A DNA stretch of 64,000 bases from Peromyscus leucopus (GCF_004664715.2 NC_051070.1:40078456-40142455), one strand, 5' to 3'; counted from the stretch's first letter, positions 1 to 12,372 are shown. Notes: generated from the letters alone by a model not told the origin. A program made the numbers and translations.

Positions 1-35
1 CAGTATGACAGTGAGTCATGCCATGAACCCTGCGG

Positions 36-85
36 TGATATATTGTGTACCCCAATAAAGCTCTCCCACTCTTCTTACCTCAGGG
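36..85 (+). mobile_element. LTR-like 5' end fragment
   Basis: Positions 36-59 match the first bases of the solo LTR at 41990 (positions 41996-42019) at 23 of 24 bases. After that only a loose resemblance remains (a 'gggtca' block after a short extra segment). It may be the decayed start of a related LTR. No matching end is seen before the next LTR begins near 176, so the call is weak. Confidence 0.35.
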
Positions 86-508
86 TCAACTCCCCATCTG
101 TCTTAGACATTGGTGGATGGGAGCAGAGGGAGGACATCTCTCCCCAAACAATGACTAGTTTATAAACATCACTGTTGTAGAATATTATTTTAAGATGTGT
201 TGCCTTCATTTATGCTGTGGAATGTTTCTATGATGATGCAAAGATGTGTTGTATCCTTTTATGTTGTATTTGTGTAACTCTGTGGAGCATTGTTACTGTG
301 CCTATAGAAAACACCTGATTGTTTAATAAGGAGCTGAATGTCCAATAGCTAGATAGGAGAGAGGGGAAATAGGTGGGGCTGCCAGGCAGAGAAAATAAGT
401 AAGAGGGGGAAGAGGATGGAGTGGGAGAAGGAGGAGAAAGGACACCAGGGGCCAGCCACCCAGCTATGCAGCCAACAATGGGGTAAAAATTTAAGAATGG
501 AACATAGA

Positions 509-668
509 GCTGGATAGTGGTGGTGCACGCCTTTAATCCCAGCACTTGGGAGGCAGAGACAGGCAGATTTCTGAGTTCAAGTTCAGCTTATTCCACAGAG
601 CAAGTTCCAGGACAGCCAGGGCTACCTAGAGAAACCCTGTCTAGAAAAACAAGCAAACAAACAAAAAT
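509..668 (+). mobile_element. B1 SINE, nested in the LTR at 176
   Basis: Full-length B1 (7SL-derived SINE) in sense: a head with 'gtgcacgcctttaatccca', 'gggaggcagag', then 'gagcaagttccagg', 'acagccagggctac', 'agaaaccctgtct' and an A-rich tail with 'caaacaaac'. Flanking 'atggaacata' and 'gtggaacacg' may be a worn target duplication. The tail form 'acagccagggctac' is the common B1 type, unlike the 'aaaggcgcaaagc' type seen elsewhere in this window. Confidence 0.9.
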
Positions 669-744
669 GAGTGGAACACGGAATAGAGAAAGGTAAAAGC
701 CCAGAGGCAAAAGGTAGATGGGATAATTTAAGAAAAGTTGGCTA

Positions 745-968
745 AGTCAGAGAATTTGCACTTGCTTTACCAAGCAGGGCTGTGTAAGATGATTTGGCCA
801 CGGGTATGTTTATCAGGTGTTTAGAAGGGTCTACACCTGGCTGTAGAGTATGCTTTGATCTTGCAAGGGGGAGGTCTTTTGCCTTTCCCCTTGGCATATT
901 ATAAATAGCCCTTATGAATAAAGGATGATGCTTATGAGTATTGACACAGCCCTCCTGAAGCTAAAAAA
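745..968 (+). mobile_element. Poly(A)-tailed retrocopy with 12-bp target duplication
   Basis: About 224 bp sit between two exact copies of 'aaaagttggcta' (733-744 and 969-980). The interrupted LTR resumes cleanly after the second copy. The insert has a TATA-like 'ttataaatag', then 'gaataaag' about 45 bp before the end, then a run of A. That is the signature of an L1-machinery insertion of a polyadenylated RNA. The spacing of TATA, AATAAA and tail resembles the end of an LTR R region, so the source may be an ERV transcript. That last step is inference. Confidence 0.75.
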
Positions 969-1088
969 AAAAGTTGGCTAGAAATAAGAAAAGCTAAGGT
1001 TGGGCATTTATAAATAAGAATAATTCTCCATGTATTTATTTGGGAGCTGAGTGAATGGTCACCAAACAGTAAAGAGGAAATAAAAAAG

Positions 1089-1965
1089 TATAGATCACAT
1101 TTAATTGAAATTTGTATTTAAAAAGTTTTGTTAAAGCTTCAATAATCTTGAATTAGAACAGCCAGTGTCATCAATCTACATTTATTCATGAATTTTTAGT
1201 GTTTGGAGTTCTCTGTCCTATTTACCCATCATATTTGGGAACTCTGGGGAAGTTTTACATGTGAGCACATAGTTTGCCATTTTGTTGCTCAATCCCCTTT
1301 CCATCACAAGGATTTGTCCTCAGAGGAATTTCATTATGTAGTTAATTAAAGGTGTGTAACACGTAACTAACATCAAAATGGATGTTTAACATATGAAGAC
1401 AAGTTGTACACTTGTGCCTAGAGCATGTGCATGAGAAAATAAATAATTACAGAATATTGATTTAGTTGCCCAGAATTTTAAATTTAAAAAATAACAGCCA
1501 TGAATGTGCATTTTACTTGAGTCATAGACACACTTATATGTTTAAATGAACAATATCTGAGATAATGCATCAGAATCTAAGGTATTAAGTGATATACAAA
1601 TGTATAATAAACTTAAGAACTACAATTTTAGAATGAATAGATTTAACTTATACTTTGGAATTCTGCCTTTTAAACCATGTAAGATTTAATAAGGTCTCTA
1701 AATTTTAATTTTTCTTCTTAATGTCATGCATGATTCAACTACAGTTATTATTATAATTGTTGTAATTATGATCCATTCCATTTTCCCAGACCCCATGTAA
1801 GCAGTGGGCAGTGACAAGCTAAAATGACATTTCTAATCCCATGGATGCAAATTACTGTGCCAAATCTGGACTTCTGATGAGCTGAGAGTGGCAGGTGGGA
1901 CTGCTCTTGTCTCAAGCCACAGAGCTATTTTATTGCTCTAAAATTACATCACTTAGATGAATCAC
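1089..1965. other. No recognisable feature
   Basis: A/T-rich unique-looking DNA with stop codons in every frame. I recognise no repeat or exon here. Confidence 0.5.
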
Positions 1966-1993
1966 AAAAAAAAAAAAAAAAAAAAAAAAAAAA
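1966..1993 (+). repeat. (A)28 homopolymer
   Basis: An uninterrupted run of 28 A. No SINE or L1 body can be read upstream of it, so it is either an orphan tail or simple expansion. Confidence 0.95.
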
Positions 1994-3853
1994 CCAAGAA
2001 ACTTTAAACAACCAAAAGAGTTTTACTGAGACCACTGTATTTCCTCACTGGATCAAATAAAGTAAAAGTTCTCCTACCTCATTAGCACAGAATTGATAGA
2101 TTTTATATACAGTGCATCTTCAATAGACCGAAATTTGCACTAAAGAGACAAGGTGAGCATGTCTGATTTTGATTATAATTACCTCATAATTTTAACTCTC
2201 AAACCATAAACTGCAAGTGAGACTACTACTGTCAAAAACCAAAGAATGCAGTTGCCAGCAGGTTGCTGTGTTTAAGTACCAGGGTTTGTGCATGCTGTTA
2301 TATGAATATATAGCAAGTGCTACTGAGTGGCTACATAAAAGGCGGCACTTATCTGTTTGGTAAATTACTATGTCTATTTGGAAAGCCTTACACAAAGTTA
2401 AGGACATCCAAGGTCTAGGGGGCACAGACAGAGGTTGTATGCAGTCCTAACAATATTAAAATACAACCCCGAAAGCTGCTTTAATAGTTCCACAGAGGAA
2501 CTAAAATCTGAGAAAATAAAAGGACCCTGACTAAAGGTATATTTATTAGATTAAATATGAACATTTATAAAAATATGCTGTTTTACAAAGGTATGTATTT
2601 TGTTTATAATCATCAAAGATTAAAAGGAATGAGTGTACTCTTCTTCGAAAATTTATATCTATAGAATGATTACCATTAATTCTCAGTGATAAGACATGTG
2701 GCAAAGAACTTTGAAAATGGTAAATCATTTTAGAAAAGAGGTTTTCATTTAAAGATGGACTTAGGGTTTGCTATAGAAAGTAAACAAGTATGCATAGAAT
2801 GATCAAATATTTATATATATATATATAATATAAAAAATGTAATATATGTATATGTGTATACATGTAATATATTTATATATATTATTACATAATACTAAAA
2901 GGAAGTATTTTAATTATTTAATTTTCTGTGGCTGCTTATCAAACTGCTCTCAACAAAAATTATTTAAAACAGTGCTGTGCAAACAATTCGGTGTTTGAAT
3001 TATGCCTAAGTTTATCATGTGGAAGCCTGAAGTACAGCTAAGGTCTAAAGGCTGAAAGAACGGTGAGATTTCATTGGATGGGTAAGCCATTGAGCACATG
3101 GTCAACTGCCATAATCTCTTTCTTAGGCAGAAGAATCAGATCAGAACACTACTAGCCTGTGCAATGGCACTCCAAGACACCATGGCATTACTAGTGCTCC
3201 TTCTTGTCACAGTGAGCTGAAATGGCTGAAGAAAGGCTGGAAATAAAGTTACATCTTAATAGGGTAGGAGAAATGATCATGAGGCCATATTCAACAGAAT
3301 GTAGGCTTTTGGAGTCCAACAAAAAAATTAAAAAAACAAAAAACAAAACCTGAAACCAAGACCTTGACAGTCACTTTTCATTTTGAGTCATTTATCTATT
3401 GACATGCCTAATCATTGTCACATCTGTACATTTTTGAAGATTGATGAATGGTCACAGTTTTCATATGATTGACATCTAACATCTATTACTAAACTGTGAA
3501 CAGTATTTCAACTATGCATCCTATGTTAGGAAAAGGAAGAATAATAATATTGAGTTCTGTAAGTTTAAACTGAAAAATTCTTCTGTGTTAGGGGCATATA
3601 AACATACTTATGATATTTTATTTTATTTTATATGTTATATATTATGTCTAATCTCCATGATGAAAAACACTTTCAAAGCCTAGGCAAGGAGATGAGAGCA
3701 ACAGTTTGAAAAGAAGAAAACTGCCACACTATCTGGAGATCTCATGTCAATGAAAGTCACAGTAATAATTTTAATAAGGAATAAATATGAAATTACCTAG
3801 TATATGTACATTTACTAAACTTTTGAATCATTTTTGAGAATTTTAGAAATACA
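1994..3853. other. No gene; A/T-rich DNA with a TA-rich patch
   Basis: Mostly unique. Positions 2807-2890 are nearly pure A/T with interrupted (TA)n. The piece 2929-3270 is less A/T-rich and could be an old mammalian repeat ('ttctgtggctgct' near 2922), but I cannot assign it. Two short open frames on the minus strand (2192-2425 and 2546-2728) show no family resemblance. Confidence 0.5.
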
Positions 3854-3859
3854 ATAGAT

Positions 3860-3861
<2 letters not shown>

Positions 3862-3908
<47 letters not shown>

Positions 3909-4058
3909 GTTTTTTCCAGACAGGGTTTCTCTGTGTAGCTTTGCGCGCCTTTCCTGGGACTCACTTGGTAGCCCAGGCTGGCCTTGAACTCACAGAGATC
4001 CGCCTGGCTCTGCTTCCCGAGTGCTGGGATTAAAGGCGTGCGCCACCACTGCCCGGCT
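3862..4058 (-). mobile_element. B1 SINE, cricetid-type, with 47-base poly(A) tail
   Basis: Antisense B1: a 47-T run (3861-3907), then 'agacagggtttctctgtgta', 'gctttgcgcgcctttcctgg', 'ccaggctggcc', 'gctgggattaaaggcgtg' and a terminal 'gcccggc'. The duplication 'tagatgtt' lies at 3855-3862 and 4059-4066. The segment between the two conserved halves differs from the usual 'ccctggctgtcctgg' and is the form I associate with cricetid rodents. The near-consensus body and long pure tail suggest a young copy. Confidence 0.95.
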
Positions 4059-4066
4059 TAGATGTT

Positions 4067-7000
4067 CATTTTTGGCCAGCATCAATGTAATGAGAGGAAT
4101 AGCATAGTCTTATTTCTATTATACCAATGTGGATGAAATCTAGATTCCAAACTTGGAGTGAGCGAAATTGAAAATGTATAAATAACACAATGTATAAAAT
4201 TATTTCTGATATGACAATTATGTTTTTAATGTTGAATATTACTTAATATAGAGGAAAAATCAAAAGCTTTTAAAAATATTCACATTTTTTTCCATCTGTA
4301 ATAAAGCCATATCTTTCAAAGAGCTGTACTAATTTACTGGCCAGAGGAATGATGAGAGCTGGATTAGTTATCAAATATTACAAAAAAACATATTAACCCA
4401 AATAATTTATAGGTTTTACCAATGCTAATTTGCACTATATTATGCAATCTATCTGTTCAGGATTTACTTGTGATTTTGATGATGCAAAATTATACAAATG
4501 AAAATATTCTGAAAACTACAAAATCATATTAATTTCATTAAAATTTTCTTAACGAAATTATCTCCTATTATAACACACACACATATATATGGCATTTAGT
4601 GTTCAAGACTGATTTATACATACATTTAGTAAGTAGAATCACTATAGTCTAGATAACTACCAGTGTCATGGAGAGATAGTCAAACTTTCTGTGTGAGTTT
4701 GAAAAATTTTCCAATTACTTTTTTATTTAATTTTTAATAATGTTTACCTCAATACATTTTAATGCATTTCTTTCCTGGTGTGCAGTTTATAGTTACAGGG
4801 GAGGTAGAATAATTTAATCCTAGTATTAGACTATTGGCCAATAAGGAATATGAGGCACATATGAATGTGCTTGTCTGCATTAGCGTGTTCTGGAAAGTAG
4901 GAGAGCAATTTGACATAATTGTTCACAAAAATGGGAAATAATAACACTGTATCTGTGCTACTTACAGTTTTTTGAAGAGAGTAATAACTACACTATTCTA
5001 AGTTATATTGTATTTTAAGAAATCCTTAAAATACAAACATGGGGGCAATTTGATATAGAAACTTATGTAAAAGGGAGTGGAAATAACCAACAAAATATAC
5101 ATGTGTTTATGGTAAAAGTGTAGCCATTAATGTCTAATTTATGAGCAGTTTAATTTTTAAGGAAGCTTAATTTTGGTGGAAAAATCTCTATAGTAAAAAC
5201 AGTAATTAGAATTTCTTTTGTTTATTGGTCTTGCCAGGAAGGCAAGGAAACAATTTCTACTTTAAAAATTTTCCTTATAGGAATTTATAACTAATAAGTA
5301 CAAAAATCTATTTTAATCTAAATAAAATTTGCCCATGGCAGAAACCATGTTCATAAAAATTGTAACATAATTATATCAATAGCTATAGTCATAGTTAGGT
5401 ATTTAAAAATGCATTTTTCTGTTTGTTGGAGTAAGATATACCTATAGAGTTCATTACCATATTCATCTTCAGTGTTAAGACTGATTTTAAACTCTGTCAC
5501 ATATTTCCGCATTGACTATTTGTCTTCAACTTTGCTTTAAGATAACCAGTACAACAAAAACTGTGGGGTGTCCTTTGGAAATCCAGTTGTCATAATTCAG
5601 GTCTAGCCACTTTAAGACATTTTGAAGAATATTGCTGTTCCATTCCTTTGACCTCACCTCCTACTATGTGGATTTAAAGAATTCTTCACTAGAGACAATT
5701 ATGTTCTCCTCACATAGCTTAATAGTAGTTATTTCCCAAAACAAACAACTTTACACTTGAATTCACTACATCCAATGAATCATTCACTCAATTTTAAGTG
5801 CACCATATATTTTAAAAGTATGTAAAGCATTTTTCATAACCGACATATTTTAGCAATTTTAACATTCAAATATCTAGACTCTGAACTTCCTCTAATTCTT
5901 CCACACAAGACATAAAAGTATTGCAAAAGTCAGAGCCAAACAAGTTACAATAAAACAAACTGAGGCTCAGGAAATCATGACCTCAAAATATATTTTTCCT
6001 ATGACCTAATGATAATGTAGAAAATCATGGAGAAAAATCAACTATAGTATTATAGACAGTGAAAGTACTTACTTACATATAAGTACTCTACAAATACAAA
6101 TTGCTAGTTAAATATTTTGTATTTCATTTACATTACTCCACTGAGATAAATTCACAATTGCCAATAATCTGGTAAATGTAAATCATCAGGTCAAACTTTT
6201 TACTTGCCATCACTGACATGCATTCTATTTGGTTCTGAGGTAATTACGTGAAGCAGAATCTCACCTTAGCATGGGTAGGTTACAAAAAGATTACATTTTA
6301 TTGAAAGTTTTTTTGTTTGAAGTATCAGGTGACATCACATATTATCATAGGCTTTCTGCTCTCACCAATGAATGTTTTTTTTTTAACTGTGTGCCACTGA
6401 AAGAATGTTCCGTTGCGTCTTTAAAATTAGACAAGTATGTGGGGTAAATTCTGGTCAATCATAATTAGGAATTATACTTGGATATTATTAATAGTAGTGA
6501 TTACAGTCTAGTTGTATGAATGTTGAAGAGACTATTGAAAGAAGCTCTGAAATACCCATCTACTTGAAAGGATGCTTGTAGGAAAGGAGAGAAGTCATGA
6601 TGGATTATAAATGATCAGTTAGTTAGATTGCTTGATAATGACAAGGCTTTCATAGAGTGAGTGTACACTGAAAAAATAATAAGCATGATTTACATATTCC
6701 ACTTACCAATTACAGCTCAGTAAACCTGAAAAAAAAGTATGTTGAAGTAAGAAAGACTAAGCAGCCTATTACATTTTCTGGAACAACACTAACAGGCTAA
6801 AGACATAGCAAGAATCTATGGCTTATAATAAAATCAATGTAGTACAGGAACCTGGACACAAAATGAATTAAATAATTTTTAGATCTGTGTGAAGAAAGTA
6901 CAGTATAATGTTCCTGACTAATGGGATGAAACTGTGCAGTCTGAATACAGATGGTGGAATTAGTTGGTTGAGACATGTACATCCTGTCAAAGGGATTTTT

Positions 7001-7526
7001 AATGTAAACAAATACAGCAAAAAGTAGACTTAATATTCTACATTGCTAGTATTACTATCAATGCCTATGAAGCAGAGACGCAACTATTTGTATATTTAAA
7101 ATTTAATAAGAATATAAAAAAACATTCAAAGTTTTTGGAGAAGACATGGAAATTCCTTATGTTCTCCATTCCACAATAGAGTCATAGTCTTCTTGGATTT
7201 ATTTCAAAATTTTTACTACTCATATTCAATTTAATTACCTACATAGGTTAATATTTTTGTATTGTACCTGGAAATGTTACTTTTGGTCATTATCCAAAAA
7301 TTCAAGTTGATTTCTCTATAATTGATGAATAATACAAAATGCTTTTTCAACAAATAAGTATTTGGAAAAACAATAATGAAGCTTAAACTCTGCTTAAGAA
7401 ACCAAAGGAAGTGAAATTATTATTCCCAATTTTTTATTCAATTTCTCACTGTATTTCTTTTTCTTTAGTAGCACAGATTTTTGTGAGAATGGCATTTGTA
7501 GATTATGTATGATACTATTAAAAGGA
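4067..7526. other. No recognisable feature (3.4 kb)
   Basis: A/T-rich unique DNA. The only small structures are a short (CA)(TA) run near 4573-4591 and a near-perfect 17-bp inverted repeat 'cttgccaggaaggcaag' at about 5231. No exon-like frame is seen; the longest frame is a 61-codon minus-strand frame at 6797-6982 with no family resemblance. Confidence 0.5.
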
Positions 7527-7527
7527 A

Positions 7528-7567
7528 TATCTATCTATCTATCTATCTATCTATATATATATATATA
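7528..7567 (+). repeat. (ATCT)n-(AT)n microsatellite
   Basis: About six ATCT units run directly into (AT)n. Confidence 0.95.
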
Positions 7568-9031
7568 CATTCTATATGTGGTAAAATTTTGAAGCATATC
7601 TTGACAATTATAGTTATATCCCAAAGAAAAATGATATAGTAGGCTAATTAGTTTCATTGAATTCCTATATCTATTGCTTATGTATGATAGCTATGTATAT
7701 CCATTTCCAAGGGATCCAGTTGTTTATACACGTTCCAAAAGCATTGGGTATTTTGTAAGCACACATAATCAAACCAGACCATGAATAAATTTCTTAGATC
7801 TCATTGCTATCAAACTATGTGGTACATAATTAAAAAGCAGATGTCTGGTAATTGACCAAAGGGAGTTTCTCTCCCTCCTGCATCAGAACAGTAACTTTCA
7901 CTCTCAGAATAAAAATGGATCTGAAAGAAAAAATAAAACAAGCACATAATGATCATTTTGTTAAAAGATAATCCCTCCCCCATCAATTAATCTATGCAAT
8001 GCCACTTTCATTTAAACCATGTGCCACATCCTCATGTACCATGAGAAAGGAAAATATAAGGACAGATTTTAGACATTGATACACAGTTTTAGAGATTTTC
8101 AAATTAGCTGTGCATTTAGAAACAGCTTTGAAATGTGACATGCCTAAAACCTAAAAATGCTTTAGAGACAAGTATCTCATTTCTTAATTTATCTATTTTT
8201 AATACTAATTAATATTTTAAATTTCCCTAGGAAAATCTATGTTTAATAGTGATGAACTTAGTTAAGAATTATGAAAAATTCTGTTAAAATTAGCAAGATG
8301 TGAATATTTCATTCCTAAGTGATTGGTATTCTGGCTAGAATAGGAAGCAATGCACATTTCTTTCTTCTGTTATAGTCAGATCTTACAAATCAATGTTGAT
8401 AAGAGCCTAACATCAGTCTATACCTACTATGGTCCTTCTCAGATACATGAAAAATTGTTCTATCTCTTTATATCAATGTCATGAATGATGAGTAGAAGTT
8501 AAAAATGCTACTTTAGTTATATTCTTGAATTTTACATCATATGCTTTAACTATAATTCATAATGTTTTTATGATTATTTTGATACGGTGATAGTTTCACC
8601 ACCACATTTGAAATTGTTGTAGGCACAGTTTGGGCCCTGTCTACCATAGCACATTAGGCTCAGCCACCCATCCTTATTAGACTAATTAAATAGACAAGCA
8701 TTTATGAAAATCTGAGGAAGTAGATTTAGTCAGTGTAGATACAAGAGGAAGAAGAGCAGCAAGAGGACTATTGACACTCAATGTCCAATTTTTGTATTAT
8801 TATCTGAGGTTTAGGAAAGAAATATAAATAAATAAACACCCACTTTTAGAGATAGTCACAGCCATCATTGATCCATTATTGCATCAGCTTCAAGGTGATT
8901 TGACAAGTTGTCATAACAGCATGAAATCTTTTTCCAGGACACAAGAACCCTTTTGCTAGCACAGGCCTCTGCCTTTTTTTTTTCACAACATGAGACTCAC
9001 ATGTAAATTCTACTTTCTAGTGATTTTTATA
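7568..9031. other. No recognisable feature
   Basis: Unique A/T-rich DNA. A T9 run near 8974 is the only simple sequence. Confidence 0.5.
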
Positions 9032-9302
9032 TGAGACGTTCTGACAGGTGTAAGATGGAATCTCAAAGTCATTTTGATCTGCATTTCCCTGCTGGCTAAG
9101 GATGTCAAATATTTATTTAAGAGTTTCTCAGACACTTTAGATTCTTCTGTTGATAATTCTCTGTTTATAACTGTACCCCATTTTATTGGATTATTTAGTT
9201 TGTCTTACATGAAAAAACAGTCCACAGAATCAACTGATTGGGATTCATGAGAGCTCACTTCACAGAGATTAAGGAGCCTGATGTAGGTGTCTAACCTAGG
9301 TC

Positions 9303-9347
<45 letters not shown>

Positions 9348-9660
9348 GGCTGAGTAGCATGGTATTCGCTAAAAGAGGGAGAGGGGACTGTCTCTGATTT
9401 TTTTGAAAAAAATTGGGACCTTCTTCCTCATACTTGGTTGCCTTGTCCAGCCTTGATATAATGGTATGTGCCTGGTATTATTCTATCTTGTTATGCTGTG
9501 TTTTGTTGATTTCCCTGGAAGACCTGCTATTTTTTGGAGGGAGGCAGAAGTTGGTTGGGTCTAGGGGAGAGGGCATGCATATAGGGGGAAAAGACTGGAG
9601 GGAGAGGAAACTGTGGTGGAGATGTAAGAGAAGAATAAAATAAATTAATTAATTAATAAA
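9032..9660 (+). mobile_element. L1 fragment with 5' inversion
   Basis: Positions 9032-9200 read as antisense L1 ORF2 ('gatctgcatttccctg', 'attctctgtttata'). From about 9226 the strand flips and the sequence becomes sense L1 3' UTR ('gattcatgagagctcac', 'cttgttatgctgtgttt', 'ggaggga...actgtggtggagatgtaa') and ends in an A-rich (AATT)n-like tail. Opposed halves of one element are the mark of twin-primed reverse transcription. A (TA)18 run (9310-9345) expanded inside the UTR. Both ORF parts are dead fragments. Confidence 0.8.
9310..9345 (+). repeat. (TA)18 microsatellite inside L1 3' UTR
   Basis: A pure TA run replacing the short 'tatatgtta' type stretch usual in this L1 UTR. Confidence 0.95.
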
Positions 9661-9753
9661 TTATTAATAATAATAATATGCTGTGTAGTCAGTACTAGAA
9701 AGTCTTGGTATATAGTTTCTGAAGAAAAAAATAAATAAGTTAAGATAGTATTA

Positions 9754-9792
<39 letters not shown>

Positions 9793-10447
9793 TTGCACAC
9801 ACACTAACAAAAAACAAAATACAAGAATGTCCTCACTCCCACCACAACAGTGACAATTCTTTTTAGTACCCCATTTTGTCTATATATATTGAACTAAAAC
9901 TGAAACTATGGGTGGATGCACTAGCTTCTTATTCCAACAATATAGAGATGTGGGTGAAGACTTACTTAGACATCTCATGGCAAACAAAAAAGAAATTTGA
10001 TTTTCTAAAAGTAACCTGAATAAGCTCATTATAAGTCACAAAAATCCTAAGTCTGTCAAACAAAATATTTCTTTAATGTTAGTTTTCATTAAGAAGTAAA
10101 ACAGTGAAGTTTTAGAGAGCTTTTGTCTGTATCTGGCATACTACTTTCGTTTGTGCATTTGTTATTGAAAATAAAATTAATATTTCCTTGTAAATATGAC
10201 AATTTTAAATTGGGTTATTTATTTTACTACAGATGATTATAAAAGAAAATGCAATTTGCATTATTTTTCTTAACTCTTTGAAAGTTGATTTTTTATACTA
10301 TCTGTGGTAGCTTTATTAAATCAAATTCCTGTAAAAAATAAAATAAACAAGACTACAAATAAGACTTTGCTTAAGCTTCAGGGAAATTATAAATGGATGG
10401 TGAATATATCTTTCTTTTTATTGATTTTAGTTTGTTTGCATTCTTTA
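9661..10447. other. No gene; one (CA)n
   Basis: Unique A/T-rich DNA apart from a (CA)16 microsatellite at 9758-9789. Confidence 0.5.
9758..9789 (+). repeat. (CA)n microsatellite
   Basis: About 16 uninterrupted CA units. Confidence 0.97.
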
Positions 10448-10545
10448 AAAGAGGGCCTCATGTAATTCATGCTGGCTTGAATCTATGTGGTCAATGGTGT
10501 CCTCATCATACTTTCAAATGCTAGTGCTTAGATAAAAATATGGTT
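10448..10545 (-). mobile_element. Degenerate B1-type SINE
   Basis: 'gagggcctcatgtaattcat' followed by 'gctggcttgaa' and 'caaatgctagtgctta' follow the order of an antisense B1 (cut-down 'gcccaggctggccttgaac ... aaatgctgggatta'). It is heavily diverged, with no tail and no target duplication. Confidence 0.45.
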
Positions 10546-11375
10546 ATTACATCTGGTTAATGTGGTCTGGTCATTAAACCCATGGACTATTTGCATGCTA
10601 TTCTTAGAGTGAAATAAATCTATAGTCCCATGATTGTATCTTAAATCTTTATTTCTCCATAAGTATATATCTTTGTAAGGATAGCTACAAAATCAGAATT
10701 TTAATCTCTACCACTCATATAATCTAAACACAATACATATGTGGAATTATTTTGTTTTTTCTTTGTTTTCTGAATATTTAATATCATTTTCCTAAATGAG
10801 GTAAATTAGCTCGTTTTCTCTCAGTCTCTTTCAGAAGATTCATAATCCCTTTTGAAATAACATTACATAATTTTCACAACTTGTTTTATTCTCGGATTAA
10901 CTGAATTTTGGTTGATACTTTGAAACAGTTTGTATGCACTAACATTTTATCCTTGTATGTTTTCATGGATTTTGGGGAAAAAAAATCAATGTAACATGTT
11001 TCTAAAACCTTAGGAGCACATAGAACAAGATGTTTCCTCCAAATTGCCCCTGTATGTCATTTGTATAATCAACCTCTCCTTCTCTGTCTGTCAACCATTG
11101 AGAGTCCATCCCTTTAATATTTATCTGCCTAAAATGATTTATGGATGAAACCACAGAATAAGTAGGTTCTGGATTCTTTGAGAAAACACACAAACATGCA
11201 ACAATGATGCTGTAAAATCAAAACAAATGTCTTTTTTTTCCTTTTTAATCACTGAAGTGTCATCATATGAACAAAAAGGAATCTTTTCACTTGTTCCTTA
11301 TTCGTGAATACCATCAATTCACCAGATTTTAGTAATTATAAGCAAGGATGAACATAAATACATCACTTTTCCAAA

Positions 11376-11752
11376 TGCTGTGGGATGTCTTTCTGTATGG
11401 TTAATATGTGTGGCTCCCATTGAATAATAAATAAAGCAGTTTTGGCCTATGACAAGAAAGCTTACAGCCAGGTTCGAAATCCAAGCAGAGATACAGAGAG
11501 AAGAGGGTGAAGTCAGGAGAGACACAAGCTGCCACCTAAGGAGCAACAAGATGCCAGCAGATTGATAATGCCACGGCCACGTGGCAACATATAGATTAAT
11601 AGGAATGGGTTAATTTAAGATGGAAGAGCTAACTAGCAAGAAGCTGAAGTATAGTCCATACTGTTTGTAATTAATATAAACCTCTGAGTGATTATTTTAT
11701 AAGCAGCTGCATGACCATGGGGCCAGGCAGAACTGAGAAACTTCTGGCTACA
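11376..11752 (+). mobile_element. Solo ERV LTR (family A)
   Basis: Begins 'tgctgtgggatgtctttctg' and ends 'cttctggctaca' (TG...CA). It contains 'aataaataaagc' (polyadenylation-type signal), 'ccaagcagagatacagagag', 'gccacgtggcaacatataga' and 'gggttaatttaagatg'. The same family lies inverted at 33080-33441. This is an abundant class II-like muroid LTR. No clear 6-bp duplication is visible. The TATA-like 'acatataga' and the AATAAA would have been its promoter and poly(A) signals. Confidence 0.8.
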
Positions 11753-12091
11753 GTTTGCATTACTGGGTTATATGGTAAGCCCATGTTTAACCTTATTAGA
11801 AAGTATCTTTATTTACAGGGATGACGCATTAATCTCTAATATTCTTACTAAAAGAAAGCTTAATTCTTTCTTCAACATTTCTCTTGCCATACACAGTGAA
11901 AACTGATTTTTTTTCTACTGCTGAGAAAAGAAACCATAAGAAAGCATTTAATTGGGAGCTTGCTCACGATATCAGAGGTTTAGTCCATTGTCATCATGTC
12001 AGGAGCATGCAGACCTAGTCCATGACCAGAGAACTACTTTATTAATTTTTTATCCTTTATTTATTAATTTTTGACACAGGTCCTCTTCATG
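11753..12091. other. Unassigned; part may be an old rodent repeat
   Basis: The piece about 11920-12030 ('aaagcatttaattggg', 'gaggtttagtccattgtcat', 'catgcagacctagtc') has the wording of a common rodent interspersed repeat, but I cannot name it. The remainder is unique. Confidence 0.4.
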
Positions 12092-12238
12092 TTTGTTTTG
12101 TCCGGGCTTCTCTGTGTAATAGCTCTGGCTGTCCTAGAACTTGCTCTTTAGAACAGGCTGGCCTTAAACTCACAGAGATCCTCCTGCCTCTGCATCCAAG
12201 GTGCTGAGATTAAAGGCATGCGCCACCACCACTCTGCT
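12092..12238 (-). mobile_element. B1 SINE, antisense
   Basis: 'cttctctgtgtaatagctct', 'ggctgtcctagaac', 'acaggctggcctt', 'ctcacagagatcctcctg' and 'gctgagattaaaggcatgcg' in antisense order. A T-rich region lies to its left. It is directly followed by a second antisense B1. Confidence 0.9.
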
Positions 12239-12372
12239 GAGACAGACTCTCTTTATGCAACCCTGGATACCATGGAACTTACTGTGTAGACCAGGCTGGT
12301 CTGAACTTTACAGAGACCCACCCTTCTCTGCCTCCTGAGTGCTACTATTAAAGATGTGTGCCACCACACCTA
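12239..12372 (-). mobile_element. Second, older B1 SINE in tandem
   Basis: 'gagacagactctcttt', 'catggaacttactgtgtaga', 'ccaggctggtctgaactt', 'cctcctgagtgct' and 'attaaagatgtgtgccacca'. It starts exactly where the previous B1 ends and is more diverged, so the neighbouring B1 probably inserted at its tail. Confidence 0.85.

Larger units (their letters stand above)
176..1088 (+). mobile_element. ERV LTR (class II-like, muroid) with two nested insertions
   Basis: The stretch from 'tgtagaatattattttaag' onward, with 'cacctgattg', 'ccaatagcta', 'gccagccacccagct', 'gggataatttaag' and 'gggcattt...aagaataa', reads as a single muroid LTR in the sense direction. I know the family from rodent genomes (RMER17-like) but cannot fix the name without a library search. 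It is interrupted by a B1 (509-668) and by a poly(A) insert (745-968). Its 3' edge is decayed, so the end is approximate. There is no internal retroviral sequence beside it, so it is probably a solo LTR. Confidence 0.65.

Noticed and set aside
36..59. A second complete family B LTR at the window start
   Set aside because: Only 24 bases match well. The B1-like block, TATA box and 3' edge are all missing.
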